From NCBI GenBank assembly GCA_031769625.1, contig JAUIMM010000040.1:11162501-11226500 (forward strand): a stretch of DNA of 64,000 nucleotides, read 5' to 3'. The position numbers were made by a program, and so were the translations under genes. The stretch comes from Taudactylus pleione (taxonomy: Eukaryota; Chordata; Amphibia; Anura; Myobatrachidae). Of the stretch, positions 24,353-35,674 are shown in pieces; the stretch's first letter is position 1, and the number at the start of each line of letters is the position of its first letter. The notes under the pieces are model-generated. The model saw nothing but the letters and a program-made list of their open reading frames with translations, was not told the origin of the DNA and did no database searches.

Positions 24353-26489
24353 ATAATTAACCAATGTTAATAATAATACAGTCTGGGAACCACTGGTACC
24401 ATGTCACAGGTGGATATTATTGCAATTATTGGCACCATTTTCAGTGTAAATCAATATGAATCATGTTATGTTCAATATACAGTATGTTTAATTTTTCAAA
24501 GGCTAACATTTTGGGGACATCATGTAATTTGGACCTGTTTACATGCAATTCAAAAACTGTGAATCATTTTTTTTTTTTTAAATCCGAGTTCTGAAGTTAC
24601 AGCAGACCCAAGATGGGTCTCTTTTTCTTACGCGGAACCTCAAAAGTGATCCAAGATGAAGTTTGGGTGTGTGCGGTTTTCAGCAAAACAAAAACACACA
24701 TTTCTAATTTTTATGTGTTCCAAGGAAATTATTTAAAATATATTTTAAATAGTTTTTAAATATTGTTTTTTAAAATTCATTTAAACTCAAAAACTGACAT
24801 TTAATCGTACATTAATTTTCTGAATCAATTTTGAATAATTGAATGTTGTTAATTTCCAGTACCTGGGCCATGCCAAAAACCAGTATACTAATTGTATTCA
24901 TTTGTCCTCTTATCTGGGTTCTAATATTGTCAGTTATCTACATGTTTAATAATTTGAGCCACAACAATAACCTTAAACATATTCGATGGTATATAGGTTG
25001 TGTAACTAAAGAAAGTTCCCCACTGCACTGGAGATCTATGTACTGTACAGGTGACAATTCTGCTCTTACCCTTGCCACCTTTTGGTAGCCACTCAGTCTA
25101 GGCTTCCGCATTACCCCCTTCCTTGTTGTGCATGGATGTTTTTCTTTTTTTACATGGCAAATGCATAAACTACTTGAGTTTATTTGGTGCAAGAAACAGT
25201 AAAATTTTGGGTCTGCTCAGGACCCTTTGTCAAGCTGTGCAAACAATACAGCATCACCATTGGTGTAGTATATACAGTAAAGTGCACCCAAATTATTAAA
25301 TTAAGACATCATCATGACATCTCCTTAACTGGAATATATTATACAAGAAACAAAAATATAGAACAAGTATCAGAACAAATCCAACAATGAAACACAAAGG
25401 TAATAGACCCTGAATCATAATTACAGTAAAATAAAATATAAAAATTCTACATAAAGTGTGGGAATAACTAGTCAATACTGTCATGGGCGCCGAAAGGGAG
25501 GGGGAGTGGGTACAGTTTGCCTGGAGGGGCATGGATCCCGCTTCACCCCCCCTCACAGCAGCTCAGCATACAGCTTGTGCTGGGCTCATGCAGTGCGAGA
25601 CTCCTCATGGCAGCTACAGCAGCCGGAGCAGTCTCCTATGGCTGTGCGGGGAGCAATCACACTGATCGCGCCCCCCTGCTTAGGGCCGGGCTGGGGGGCT
25701 CAGAGTGCCCCTTCCCCAGCGCTGCAAAAGTGATTTATTTCAATTTTTTTTGTCAAGGGGTGTGGCCAAGCCTCCCGCGATTAGAAAACATGGCCCCTCC
25801 TTTACCTGGGCCTGGCCGAGCTCTCTACAGCCCTGAATCAGAGCTGGCCCTAGGCATAGGCATAATAAGCAAATGCCTAGGGGCATTCCAGGGCTCTGCC
25901 ATGGTTCCCCACCACCACCGGCGCTGCATGCCCCTCCTCCCTACCCTGCTGCTGCCGCGATCGGATCTGAGCTCCTGATCGGGCAGCGCAGTGGCCAGTT
26001 GAGCCGCCCAGGTCAGAATGAGCTTCTGTCCAGAAGCTCATTCTGGCTACAGGAGTAAACAAGTTGGCCGCGGGAGGGCATGTTGCGCATGCCCAGCCAC
26101 GTCCATTCCTCCAATGGCCCTATGCGGAGCAGAGCTGTGACTGACACGGCTCCGCCTCCACCTCCATAGGACCAGGGGCACGGCGGTAGTGTGGACCACA
26201 CATAAGTGCAGTCTGCACTACACTGCCAGGAACAAACACACAGCTAACGGCGCCGGCAGCTATGTGTGTTTGTTTTAGCAGCTGATGAGAGTCAGACAGA
26301 CTCTCATCGGTTGGTGCACCCACTGCCAAAGCGGGGCTTCTGGCTCCCACAGTGGCTGATGGGAGAGATGTCATGACGTCTCTCCCATCATTTAGAGCGG
26401 GCCGGGCGGGATTACGCTGGATGGAGGAGTGGACGCCGGAGCGGGGAGTAAGGTAAGTGGAATTTTTTTTTCCGTGTGTGTGTCTGTCG

Positions 26490-26755
26490 GGCACTGCTGG
26501 AAGGGGGGGACTACTACTACTAGGGGCACTGCTGGAAGGGGGGGACTACTACTTCTAGGGGCACTGCTGGAGGGGGCACTACTACTAGGGGCACTGTTAG
26601 GGGGGGACTACTACCAGTGGCACTACTGGGGAGGGACTACTACAAGGGACACTGCTGGATGGGGGGGACTACTACTAGGGTCACTGCTGGAGGGGGGGTC
26701 TACTACTAGGGACACTGTTAGGGGGGGACTACTACTAGGGGCACTGCTGGGGGGG
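26490..26755 (+). repeat. Minisatellite, unit about 35 bp
   Basis: About eight units of the form GGGGCACTGCTGG-AGGGGGGG-ACTACTACTA with small length changes. The Gly/Leu-rich frame across it is a by-product of the repeat. Confidence 0.9.
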
Positions 26756-27047
26756 ACTATATATATATATATGTGTGCGTGTGTATATATATATATATGT
26801 GTGTGTGTGTGTATATATATACACACACACACACATACATTCAGCTCGACACTCTGGCTACATTTACTGGGAATCTTGAGGGTGCCCTCCTAGCATAATA
26901 AACACATTCCTATACCGAGCAGAGCAGCCCCTCAGGAAAAAAACAGGCGGTACTCCTCAGTAGTTGTAACAAAGTGATATTTTGTCACAAATCACATAGG
27001 TTCTGTTGATATTTCAAGACCCATTGGTTTTTTCATCATGACATGTC

Positions 27048-27079
27048 CTGATGAAAAGACAGATGGGTCTTAAAATGTC
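27048..27079 (+). ncRNA. Degenerate hammerhead-ribozyme-like motif
   Basis: CTGATGA (27048-27054) is followed by a short stem (AAGAC / GTCTT) and then AAAA-TGTC, where a functional hammerhead would have GAAA and a cleavable triplet. An inverse copy on the - strand, upstream at about 27012-27040, keeps GAAA (TCTTGAAATATC read on -). Paired, inverted hammerhead copies occur in Penelope-like elements. This pair is decayed and probably inactive. Confidence 0.4.
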
Positions 27080-28084
27080 AACAGCACCTACTGAGGAGGG
27101 CCACCTGTTTTTTTCCTGAGGGGCTGTTCAGCTCGGTATGGGAAATTGTTAGGGGGCACCAGTCAAAATTTTGCCTAGGACACCAAATGGGCTAGGGCCG
27201 GCTCTGTCCTGAATACTGTTACAGGTATACTAATTGAAGGTCAATTACAGTCCCAGAGTAACCTTTAGATCAATTAAGGTCAATTACAGTACCAGAGTAA
27301 CCTTTGGCCAGCCAGTTTCAAATCTAGGGAAATAATTCCCTATCTAAACTGTGAATAAATGCATTAGTCCAATTGCGAGCACATAGTACCTATATTTAGT
27401 TGCTGATTTATATTAGATACATATTGGAAACAGACTGCTAGTGCAACTACCATTTGCTGCAGCATCATCTGTTAATATGCAATAAGCCATAGAAGGCAAG
27501 AAGTTAAAGTCTGTATATGAAGCACAACAGAACTTTGCATGGAAAAAAGCAGCGGCCACTTCATTGTAGTATTTCGTATATAGATTCAGACTCCATTGTA
27601 CCCAGATATACAAGTGTCGCTTATCAAATGAATCAGCACAGCCTCCTGGTGCATCCTAGTTGCATCACATTGCTACTAAGGGAGTAATTCAGTTATCTAT
27701 GATAATTTAATGGGGGTGAATAAAGATGGTATCTTCAGGCTTTAATACCCGGGGCTTTTTAATTACAGACCCTTTGTCTCACCTGATAAATTATCTGTTA
27801 TCCAGCATTAACACATAGAGTCCAGGAAAAGTTAGCAGAGTTGCACTGGGCCTGATGCGCCAAGAGGGGCTGTTTGGCGCGACTGCAGCAAGAGTGTATG
27901 AGGACACATCTGGGGATGTAGTTATGAGACAGGCGGCTGCGATGCCGCTGGTCTAAATCCCAACGGGGGAAGCCCGACAAGGGACTTAAGATAGGCATTG
28001 AAATACCAACAACTATCTTAATCCTGATGCTGGAATGCAGAAGGGAGGCTGCCCGAACTAGATAAGTCTGGGGCACACTTAGTG

Positions 28085-28440
28085 TTAGCCACGGGAGGGA
28101 GGGTTAGGTTTTGGTAGCATAGCAGGGTTAGGTTTTGGGGGCAGAAGTTAGGGTTAGGCACCCCAAGGGGGGTGGGTTAGAGTTAGACAACACTGGGTGT
28201 TAGGGCTAGGCAAAAAGGGGGGAGGGTTAGGTGTAGGCACTAATGGAGAGGGTTAGTGTGCATGGTGGGGAAAGTTAGGGTTAGGCTACAAGAAGGGAGG
28301 GTTAGGGGGAGAAAGGGGGAGGGTAAGTATACTTACCCGACCCCTTTTGGATATCAACCATTGGGATGCCGCTGTCAGTATTTTGACAGTAGGGATTCCC
28401 ACAGCTGGCATTACATACCGATTCCCACATCTGTACATAC
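28085..28440. mobile_element. Foldback element with telomere-like core, copy 2
   Basis: The core (28095-28325) is built of GGGTTAGG, GTTAGGGTTAGGCAC and AGGGAGGGTTAG variants. It is followed by GGTAAGTATACTTACC and a right arm with GGGATGCCGCTGTC. A possible left arm lies at 27905-28000 (GCGATGCCGCTGG, AAATCCCAAC). Confidence 0.65.
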
Positions 28441-28704
28441 CCGCCAATCATCAGAGCCCAAAGGTAGTGGTATTATATAGGATGACTACCACTGTGCTTG
28501 CAGGTGGTGCGGGTGTTCATTCTAGTACTGATCACTGTAAATAGACAATATTACAGACTGTCCATCATCTATGTATTGAAGTAAATGGTGGGCTGGTAAC
28601 CAAGGAGACCAGTAGTCAATCAGCAGCACTGATTACCAGTTGCTGGACAACCCCCTTGTCTGACTATGTGTGAAATAAACATAGTGTTAATGAATCACTG
28701 GAAT

Positions 28705-29241
28705 AGTGTAATGGATATGAAGGGGCAGGCTGGACTGCACAACCTAATTTTAAGCATAATAAGGTAAGAGGCGCTACCATGCTGAGACTTGTGGTGCCAT
28801 AGAAAAAAGGTAAATGCAGGTGTGCACTATAAGCACTAAGAATACTCATTTTAAAACATTATAAACTAACAATTAACAGTATAATTAATTAGGTTCTTAG
28901 TATGTTTAGCCAAATGTACACATTATATACATTTATCTAGGACTTACCTACAGTATAATAGTGCCCATTCCAATGTATAGATATTGCAATCTGATGAGGT
29001 GCACCTTGACATGGTAGTTGTGTATACATTTTTGACTAAATATATGCTGAGAACCTTTTTATTTATACTGTTAGGTGTTAAGTTTTTATAAATGGTTTGG
29101 TTATCAGTATTCTTAGTCCTTACAGTGCACACCTGAATTTTCCTTTTTTCCATGGCACTACATATCTCAACATGGTAGCATGCTTATTATGTTTAAAATT
29201 AGGTTGTGCAGTCCAGCCCCCCCTACCATATTCATTACACC
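28705..29241. mobile_element. Foldback transposon with arms of about 150 bp
   Basis: The left arm (28705-28850) is the inverse of 29100-29241. Matching blocks include GGCTGGACTGCACAACCTAA, TGCTACCATG-type, and the AAAAAAGG...GCAGGTGTGCACT region. The spacer carries GGACTTACCTACAG. A partial second copy in the other orientation lies at 49690-50045. No reading frame. Superfamily unknown. Confidence 0.8.
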
Positions 29242-29298
29242 AGTGAAGTAACTTCATCCCAGTCGCCTGGAGGCAAGTTAGATTTTGGCGTCCCCCTT
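29241..29298 (+). mobile_element. hAT terminal fragment
   Basis: CAGTGAAGTAACTTCATCCC followed by GGAGGCAAGTTAGATTTTGG and CCCCC closely follows the left end of the hAT element at 45235. It abuts the foldback element and the 3' tail of the LINE. Confidence 0.5.
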
Positions 29299-29310
29299 AT
29301 TAATTATTAT

Positions 29311-29312
29311 AA

Positions 29313-29368
<56 letters not shown>

Positions 29369-29369
29369 C
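29311..29369. repeat. (ATT)n microsatellite at the LINE 3' end
   Basis: About 20 ATT trinucleotides directly next to the LINE 3' terminus, consistent with its own 3' tail repeat having expanded. Confidence 0.9.
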
Positions 29370-29699
29370 AGTTTCTTGTATAGCACAGCATATTCAGTTG
29401 CACTTTACAAATGGAAATAACATTATAACATTAATAGAACCAAACTGGGCAGTAACAGACAGACATAAAGGTAAGAGGGCCCTGCCCACAAGCTTGCATT
29501 CTAAAGGGAAATAGGTGATACACAAGGATAAGTGCTACATATTGCAAATTGCTCCAGCCAGATTGCAGAGGTTATTGGTGGGATGTATGATCCAGTCACA
29601 CAGGAAAGTTGACCTAGGGTCAGGAGGATGTTAAATTGAAGAAAAATAAATTATGTGATAGTATGTGTAGACCGTAAGAAGGAATGTAATTAGATAGCT

Positions 29700-31229
29700 T
29701 CCCTGTGAAGGTTATGTGGGCAGTTCTGGAATCTGATAAGCTTGTCTAAAGAAGTGAGTTTTCAGGGAACGCTTGAATGTTTGGAGACTAGCGTAAAGTC
29801 TTATTGTGCACAGGAGGGCTGTAACTGTGAATGGGAACAAGTAATGTGTATGGATGAGAGATGCAGATCTTGTGCAGAGCAGAGATTTTGGGTAGGTAGA
29901 TATTTTGAGATATGTGAAGAGATGTATGTTGGTGTGGCTTGAGTAATAGCTTTATGAGTGAGTGGAAGTACTTTATATTGAATACGGTAGAACTGACAGA
30001 GTAGATAAAGAAGACAATGAACTCTTGGTGAAGAAGATCAACCTCACAGCTGCATTCGTTATGAATTGTAGTGGTAAGAGCCTGTTTTTGGGAAGACCAG
30101 TAAGAAGACTATTGCAATAGTCAATGCGGGAAATAATGAGTGCATGGATTAGAATTTTTGCAGTGTCTTGTGTAAGATAAGGTCGAATTTTAGCTATGTT
30201 TTTGAGATGTACGTAACATGATTTTGAAACAGTTTGAATATGGGGAACAACGGACAGTTCAGAGTCAAGGATGACATCTAGGCAGCGAGATTGTGAGGTG
30301 GGGTTGATTGTCGAGGTATCAACAGTGATAAAGATATCAGGTTGGTACCCTCTATTGGCCAGTGGAAATATGATTAATTCTGTCTTGGATATATTAAGTC
30401 TGAGGTGGCGAGATGCCATCCAAGATGAAATGGCAGAGAGACTTTCAGTGACACGGACCAGCACAGATGGTGTTAAATCTAGAGAAGATTGGTAAATTTC
30501 AGTATCGTCCACATACAAATGATACTGAAAACTAAAAGAGCTGATTAGTTTGCCAAGAGAGGTAGTATAGATTGAGAAAAGCAGAGGACCTAAGGCTGAG
30601 CCTTGCGGTACTCCAACTGATAGAGGTAGCGAAGTGGAGGCAGAATCAGAAAAGCAAACAATGAAAGAGCATCAGATAAATAGGATGAGAACCAAGAAAA
30701 GCCTGTGTCCTGAAGACCTAGGGATTGTAGTGTTTGTATGAGAAGAGAGTGGTCAACAGTGTCAAAGGCAGCAGAGAGATCTTGGCACTGACCAGATCCT
30801 TGATGACCTTAGTCAGTGCTGTCTGTGGAGTGTTGGGAATGAAACCCAGACTGACATGGATCCAATAAATTGTGTGAGTGTAGGCAAGTCTCTCCAGTAG
30901 CTTGGAGGGGCATGGGAGCTGGGAGATATGACAGTAATTTGAGAGAGAGTTAGGGTCAAAATGGAAGTAATTACTGCATGCTTGAACAGTGATGGAAAGA
31001 TACCAATAGAGAAAGAGAGATTACAGATTTTTGTTAATATTGGGATGAACACAGTAGACAGAGCTTTACTGATTTGTGAGGGTACAGGATCCAGAGGAAA
31101 GGAAGTTGAGTAGGAGGATGAGAAGAGTGTAGATACTTCATCTTCATTTGTGGGGTCAAATGAAGAGTATGTGCCAGCGGGTTCAGGTAGGGAATTGAGC
31201 AGGTCAGTGGCTGGGGAAGAGTTCACCAT
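29700..31229 (-). pseudogene. LINE reverse transcriptase (broken)
   Basis: The N-terminal part (31229-30813) has LDPVPSQISKAL and GIFPSLFKHAVIT, the usual start of a CR1/L2 polymerase domain. The part at 30518-29973 begins with the catalytic YVDDTEIY motif. It continues with [33 protein letters not shown] and [14 protein letters not shown], which are conserved thumb and C-terminal blocks of the family. Stops separate the pieces, so no full polymerase can be made. Confidence 0.85.
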
Positions 31230-31234
31230 TTCAC

Positions 31235-31430
31235 TTCAAATTTAATCAATCTTGTCCTTGAAATATATTTTTCTTTCTTTATATTTTGTGAACTACTATT
31301 TTAAACAAGAACAATAAAAGTTATGTTTTACATATTAGAGTGTTACCCTATTTAGTTGATACATTTTTCTTCACCTTAAATAGTCCTGATCCGTGAGTAC
31401 CCCATTAAAGAATTTCTTTCTTCTTCTTAG
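31235..31430. other. Insertion within the LINE
   Basis: About 200 bp interrupt the LINE between endonuclease-linker and polymerase parts. The stretch AATAAAAGTTAT...GTGAGTACCCCATTAA resembles the arm of the foldback element at 58550-58795, which suggests a decayed relative of it. Confidence 0.4.
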
Positions 31431-31835
31431 TGCTCACCTTGAAATAGTAAGCAAGATCTTGTACACTGATAGTAGCAGGTGGTTTGGGTGAGGGAGGGGT
31501 AAGAACTGATTTAAATATATTAAAAAGTCGCTTGGGGTTAGAGACTTGGACAGAGATGAGAGATTGGAAATATGTTGGTTTGGCAATGTCCAGAGCCTTA
31601 CAATAAGAGTGGTAGATATTCTTATATGTGAGGAAGTCACTTGGATTACATGAGAGTTTTTGTAGGTGTCTTGTTCATTTGGAATGCCATGGTTGACATC
31701 TAAGTCTATGTGGAGTGTGATGGGTAGCTGGAGCCACTTCATCAAGTGCTATTTCTAGGGTATGGTTCTGGTGTGATACTGCAGTCTCAAAAGTGAACTT
31801 AAAAATTGGTGAGAGTGATTGTTGCAGAGAGGTGG

Positions 31836-32570
31836 CTAGTTGTTGAAAATTAATAGCATTAATATCTCTGCGGGTTGAGGAGGCTTGGTTGATTTGATTG
31901 ACAAAGAGGTTGATGTAATGGAGCAGAGTGTGCAGGTGATCAGGTTGTGATTTGAGAGAGGGAAAGGAGAGTTAGTGAATTCAGAAACTGAGCATAGTCT
32001 GGTGAATATAAGTTCAAGGCAGTGGCCCTCCTGATGAGTAGTGGAGTCAGTCCATTGGGAGAGGCCAAGAGAGGAAGTTAGAGAGAGCAGTTTGGAGGCA
32101 TGAGGCGATTGTGGACTGTCATTTGGAATATTGAAATCACACATGATGGTGGTAGATATGTCAGAGGATAGGAAGTGAGGGAACCAGGCAGAAAAGTGTT
32201 ACAGAAATTGTTGGTTTGGCCCAGGTGGGCGATAGATAGCAGCAAATCATAGAGAGAAAGGGGTAAAAGTCCTAATAGAATGTACTTCAAATTATGTAAA
32301 TGCGAGTGACGGTACCTGTGGGAGAACTGTGTATGTACAAGATTGGGACAGTAATATTCCTACTCCACCTCCTTTACTATTGAAAGGTGTGGAGGTGTGG
32401 GTAAAGTGTAGGCCACCTTTTGAGAGTGCTGCAGGGCAAGCAGTGTCTGATTGTATGAGCCATGTTTCTGTTATTGCCAGAAGCTTGGTGTTATTTGAAA
32501 TAAAGAGGTCATGGACGAATGTTAGTTTATTGCAGACAGAGCGTGCATTCCATAAGGCACATTTTAGTGG
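31836..32570 (-). pseudogene. LINE apurinic-type endonuclease domain (broken)
   Basis: On the - strand, CALWNARSVCNKL (about 32560-32525) and LAITETWL mark the N-terminus of an exonuclease/endonuclease/phosphatase domain. KGGGVGILLS follows near 32370, then CDFNIPND (about 32140) and SNHNLITCTL close to the end. In functional copies these hold the metal-binding Asn, Glu, Asp and His residues. Stops and shifts break the frame. Confidence 0.8.
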
Positions 32571-32626
32571 CTTGGAGGGTGTTAGTAGGCATATGATGTG
32601 TATGATGTTTGCTGGATTGGTGTCGC

Positions 32627-32880
32627 AGTGCCCACCATATTATGCAGTGTTGCTGTGCCTGCCATGTAATGCAGAGAGTGTTGCAGTGCTTGCCATGTAA
32701 TGCAGAGTATTGCAGTGCCTGCCATGTAATATAGAGTATTGCAGTACCCACCATACAGTATAATGTAGAGAGCATTACAGTGCCTGCCACATAATGCAGT
32801 ATTGCAGTGCCTGCCATGTAATGCAGACCAGAGTGTCGCAGTGCCCACCATATAATACAGTATTGCAGTGCCCACCATAA
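32627..32880 (+). repeat. Minisatellite at the LINE 5' side, unit about 30 bp
   Basis: Repeats of GCAGTGCCTGCCATGTAATG with CAGAGTATT-type spacers, about eight copies with variation. The array starts within 60 bp of the first recognisable LINE codon, so it may be the LINE's 5' untranslated region. Confidence 0.85.
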
Positions 32881-32884
32881 GAAG

Positions 32885-34260
32885 TTAATCTTGAATGGTC
32901 ATGGGTATATAGGGTGTGTGAACTCTGTACCAGTGAGCATGGGCTGGCATGTCAAATATTTAACACATTTGAAACAGCACTTTTTGTTGGCTCTTGGTGT
33001 CAGAGATGGAAAAGTGCTGTGAATAGAGTCTCTCTAGATGAATTAGAATGAATGGAATGGACAAATGTGGTGCTCTCTAGAAACTCATCATGTAACTTTG
33101 GTAGAGATTTGTCTAAGGAAACAATAGGCCGCATAGATTTAATTGCTCTAGTGTTATTTGCTGATTTGTTGGTGTATTGTTCACTATGAGGAATCTGTTA
33201 TCTTTATCATTGTTGATCCTTTAATGAGCTAGTAGAGAATCATGTGGAGTTGCTATAGTTTCCTTCATGGCAGCTCTTATATATGAGGGTTTGTATCCTC
33301 TTGCTAGAAATGTCTTGCCTATTTCTTCAATATCAGCCTGTACTTGTATGGGGTACAATGTGATGTGCTTAATTTTGAAGAACTGGGCTGGACCCTTTTA
33401 AGACTCACTGGATGGAAGCTGGATGACTCAGAATGCTATTCACATCCATGTATTTGGTGTAAAGTCTGGTTGTCATCTTGGATTAGCAAGTTTGTACATT
33501 AAGGAATTGACTTCATGTTCACTGTAATTTAGGTAAGTTTGATGGGCCATTCTCATTATTAATATCTGCCACCATTGTGGTCAATACTTCAGCTGGCTCA
33601 GTCAAGATCAAAAATATGTCATCAACATAGCGGTGTTATGTGAGTGTGTACTGTTTGTAGATGGTATGCATGAATTCCAGACTCTCCCATTGGTGTATGA
33701 AACATTAGTATATGCTGTGCCATGGCCGAGCTCACTGTGCTGCCAGTTGTTTGTAAATAGTAGTCCCCTTTGAATACAAAATAGTTTTAGTTAGAACCAT
33801 GGTTAACAGCTACAGTAAGAAGTTTACCTTTGGTCCAGCGTTCAATGTATCTTCCAATAGTATATTTTTCACAGATTGTATCCCCATGTCATGAGGTATA
33901 CACATATACAGATTTGCAACATCCATAGTTTCAGAAGATGATAAGTGTCAGTATCTTCGAGGTGTGAAAGTATCTCATCTATATAATTCAAATAGTTAGT
34001 GATACGTATTGCTCCACCCTTATCAGCCTACAGTACCTGATTACAATTCCTTGTTGTTTAGGCAGTTTGTTTAATGCAGTCCATTCCTCTTTTGAGAGGT
34101 TGCTGTGGATGTTTGCTTGTGTATCTGTTACCAACTCATTAATTATCACCAAAAAGATTTTAGTAGAGGTATTGTTGGTTTGTATATTGAATGAAGAATT
34201 TAACTTGAGGTCTCTATTGGAATCTGGGTCAATTATTATGATGTCATAATTGAATCATTT
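32885..34260 (-). mobile_element. Penelope-like retroelement, RT portion (broken)
   Basis: Read on the - strand: an N-terminal segment with NLSKEEWTALNKL and ADKGGAI (34110-34000), a DVANLY-like block (about 33920), and the catalytic RYVDDIFLI (about 33640-33605). A FLARGYKPSYIRAA block follows near 33310. This order is specific to Penelope-like reverse transcriptases. Frameshifts and stops are frequent. No GIY-YIG-type end was clearly seen on this copy. Confidence 0.75.
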
Positions 34261-34314
34261 TGGTACACTTTTTTGTATATATTACACCACTGGTAATGGT
34301 GTATTATTTGTATA

Positions 34315-34355
34315 GCTTGATAAAGGGTCCTGAGCAGAACTGAAACATTGCTGTT
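34315..34355 (+). ncRNA. Degenerate hammerhead-like motif near (TA)n
   Basis: CTTGATAAAGGGTCC and then CTGAAACATTG, about 130 bp before a (TA)n tract at 34490-34520. A closely similar copy lies on the - strand at about 25185-25245. The TTGAnAAAGG...GAAAC pattern is a decayed version of the hammerhead core found in Penelope-like terminal repeats. Probably inactive. Confidence 0.35.
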
Positions 34356-34487
34356 TCTTGCACCAAATAAACTTAAGTACAGTACAGTAGTTTGTGTATT
34401 CAAACTGTTCCCAGAGTGCTGTTCCTTTCTGCACATATATCATCCATCTGGCATCTGAACGTCTGGAGTGCACCACACAAATGCACA

Positions 34488-34525
<38 letters not shown>

Positions 34526-34719
34526 TAAGATATTGTGATGTCCTAGCGATGTTTGTTATTCGGTTTAATGGACTAATTATTTAACTATTGTAAACACCTC
34601 CCCGACTCTCTCATTCATTGAAACCTTTACAAAACACGCAAACCTGCGACCTTTGTCTTACAGTCATTTTGCTGACTTAATCAAAGGTATAGTTCATATA
34701 GATATGCGCTGACCCCCAT

Positions 34720-35470
34720 GTTTTGGATCTAGATTCATCCTTGTGTTTTGGTTTTGCAAAGCCACCCTCAAGTATTTTGGTTTATGTTTTGGATCTTTGG
34801 GTTTTTTAAAAAATGATAAAAAGTTTTTAAAAGCAGCTAAAATCATGTAATTTTTGCACTCCAAAACCCAAAATTCAGATTTAAACTCCAAAATGTGAAT
34901 CACGGGAAGATCAGAACCGTGACTTGGATCTTCCACAGGGGCAAACGCAGGATTTTTATGGGGGGGGTTTACACTTTTTATATGTATGTATGTATGTATA
35001 TTTGTATACATATATGATATACACATATATACATACAAACATACATATGTCACACATACCTTACACACACACACAAGCATATGTCACATACATTACAAAA
35101 AAATTACCTTGCAGCAGATCTGATAGAGACAGGATCTAGCAGGCTGGCACCATGTTCTTAAGCCCCGCCTCCTTGTGGCAAATTGCTGCAATTCGTGGGT
35201 CATTTGGGAAGGGGCGGGCCCAAATGATTTGAATTTAATGAAATCACGTCATATTAACTCTGCCTTCTGAATATTGACCCACGAATCATTGCAAAATTGC
35301 TGTGAGGGGGCGGGGCTTAAGAACACATTGCCTGCACTATAGTTTGTCAGGGGGGTTCCTGGATACTCAGAAACCCCCCTGCGTGCGCTACTGTGCCAGG
35401 ATCTCCTCAGGAGATCTGAACTGCAACTCAAATCTGTCTAGATTCATAAAATTCTGCACATCTCTAATTC
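34720..35470. mobile_element. Decayed hAT-like element
   Basis: The left part is rich in TTTTGGATCT/CCAAAACCC motifs that recur in inverse orientation, and the right end reads inward AGAGATGTGCAG. A TG/CA microsatellite (34980-35095) and a GC-richer block with GGGGCGGG (35150-35410) lie inside. Boundaries are approximate. Confidence 0.4.
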
Positions 35471-35674
35471 ATGTTATAATGAAGTATTGGGGGCAGAACT
35501 TTAGCATTGCTGTCTTATATAGCCATGGCCTTAACTAGGGGTGTGCAACTAGTGCCACTGCACAGAGCGTAAGGGCTCTGTGGGTGACACTGCTGCTGCC
35601 CCATTACCCTTGCTTCTGGCCAGAAGGGTGCCTGGAATGTCACCCTGCAGCCATGATAATTGTACAGTGGGTGT

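Larger units (their letters stand above)
25839..27206. mobile_element. hAT element B with 8-bp duplication
   Basis: Inverted ends CAGAGCTGGCCCTAGGC and, read inward from the right, CAGAGCCGGCCCTAGCC. Flanks CCCTGAAT (25831-25838) and TCCTGAAT (27207-27214) match at 7 of 8. The 1368-bp interior contains a GC-rich block, a minisatellite (26490-26755), a TA/TG microsatellite (26758-26835) and a hammerhead-like palindrome (27005-27085). No transposase. Confidence 0.85.
25482..27211. mobile_element. hAT element A, split near its right end by hAT element B
   Basis: Element A starts at 25482 (CATGGGCGCCG). Its right terminus reads inward CAGGGCTGTAGAGAG, ending at 25835, repeated as TCCTG at 27207-27211 after the insertion of element B. 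Its target duplication AATACTGT is intact: 25474-25481 on the left and 27212-27219 on the right, the latter visible only when element B is removed. Its right end matches the left end of the 43245 element (CAGGGGCGTAGAGAGCGCC), so they are one family. No transposase was seen. Confidence 0.8.
29300..32580 (-). mobile_element. CR1/L2-type LINE, nearly full length in coding span
   Basis: A non-LTR retrotransposon on the - strand. From right to left it shows an endonuclease domain, then a reverse transcriptase, a C-terminal region and a 3' tail that ends GCTATACAAGAAACTG(ATA)n, with an ATT/TAA microsatellite at 29311-29368. Microsatellite-like 3' tails are typical of the CR1/L2 group. The reading frame is broken by several stops and frameshifts and by inserted sequence at about 31235-31430. 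A related 3' fragment lies at 58960-60050. Confidence 0.85.

Noticed and set aside
26429..26893. Gly/Leu-rich frame of 154 codons
   Set aside because: Direct translation of the 35-bp minisatellite followed by a TA/TG microsatellite.
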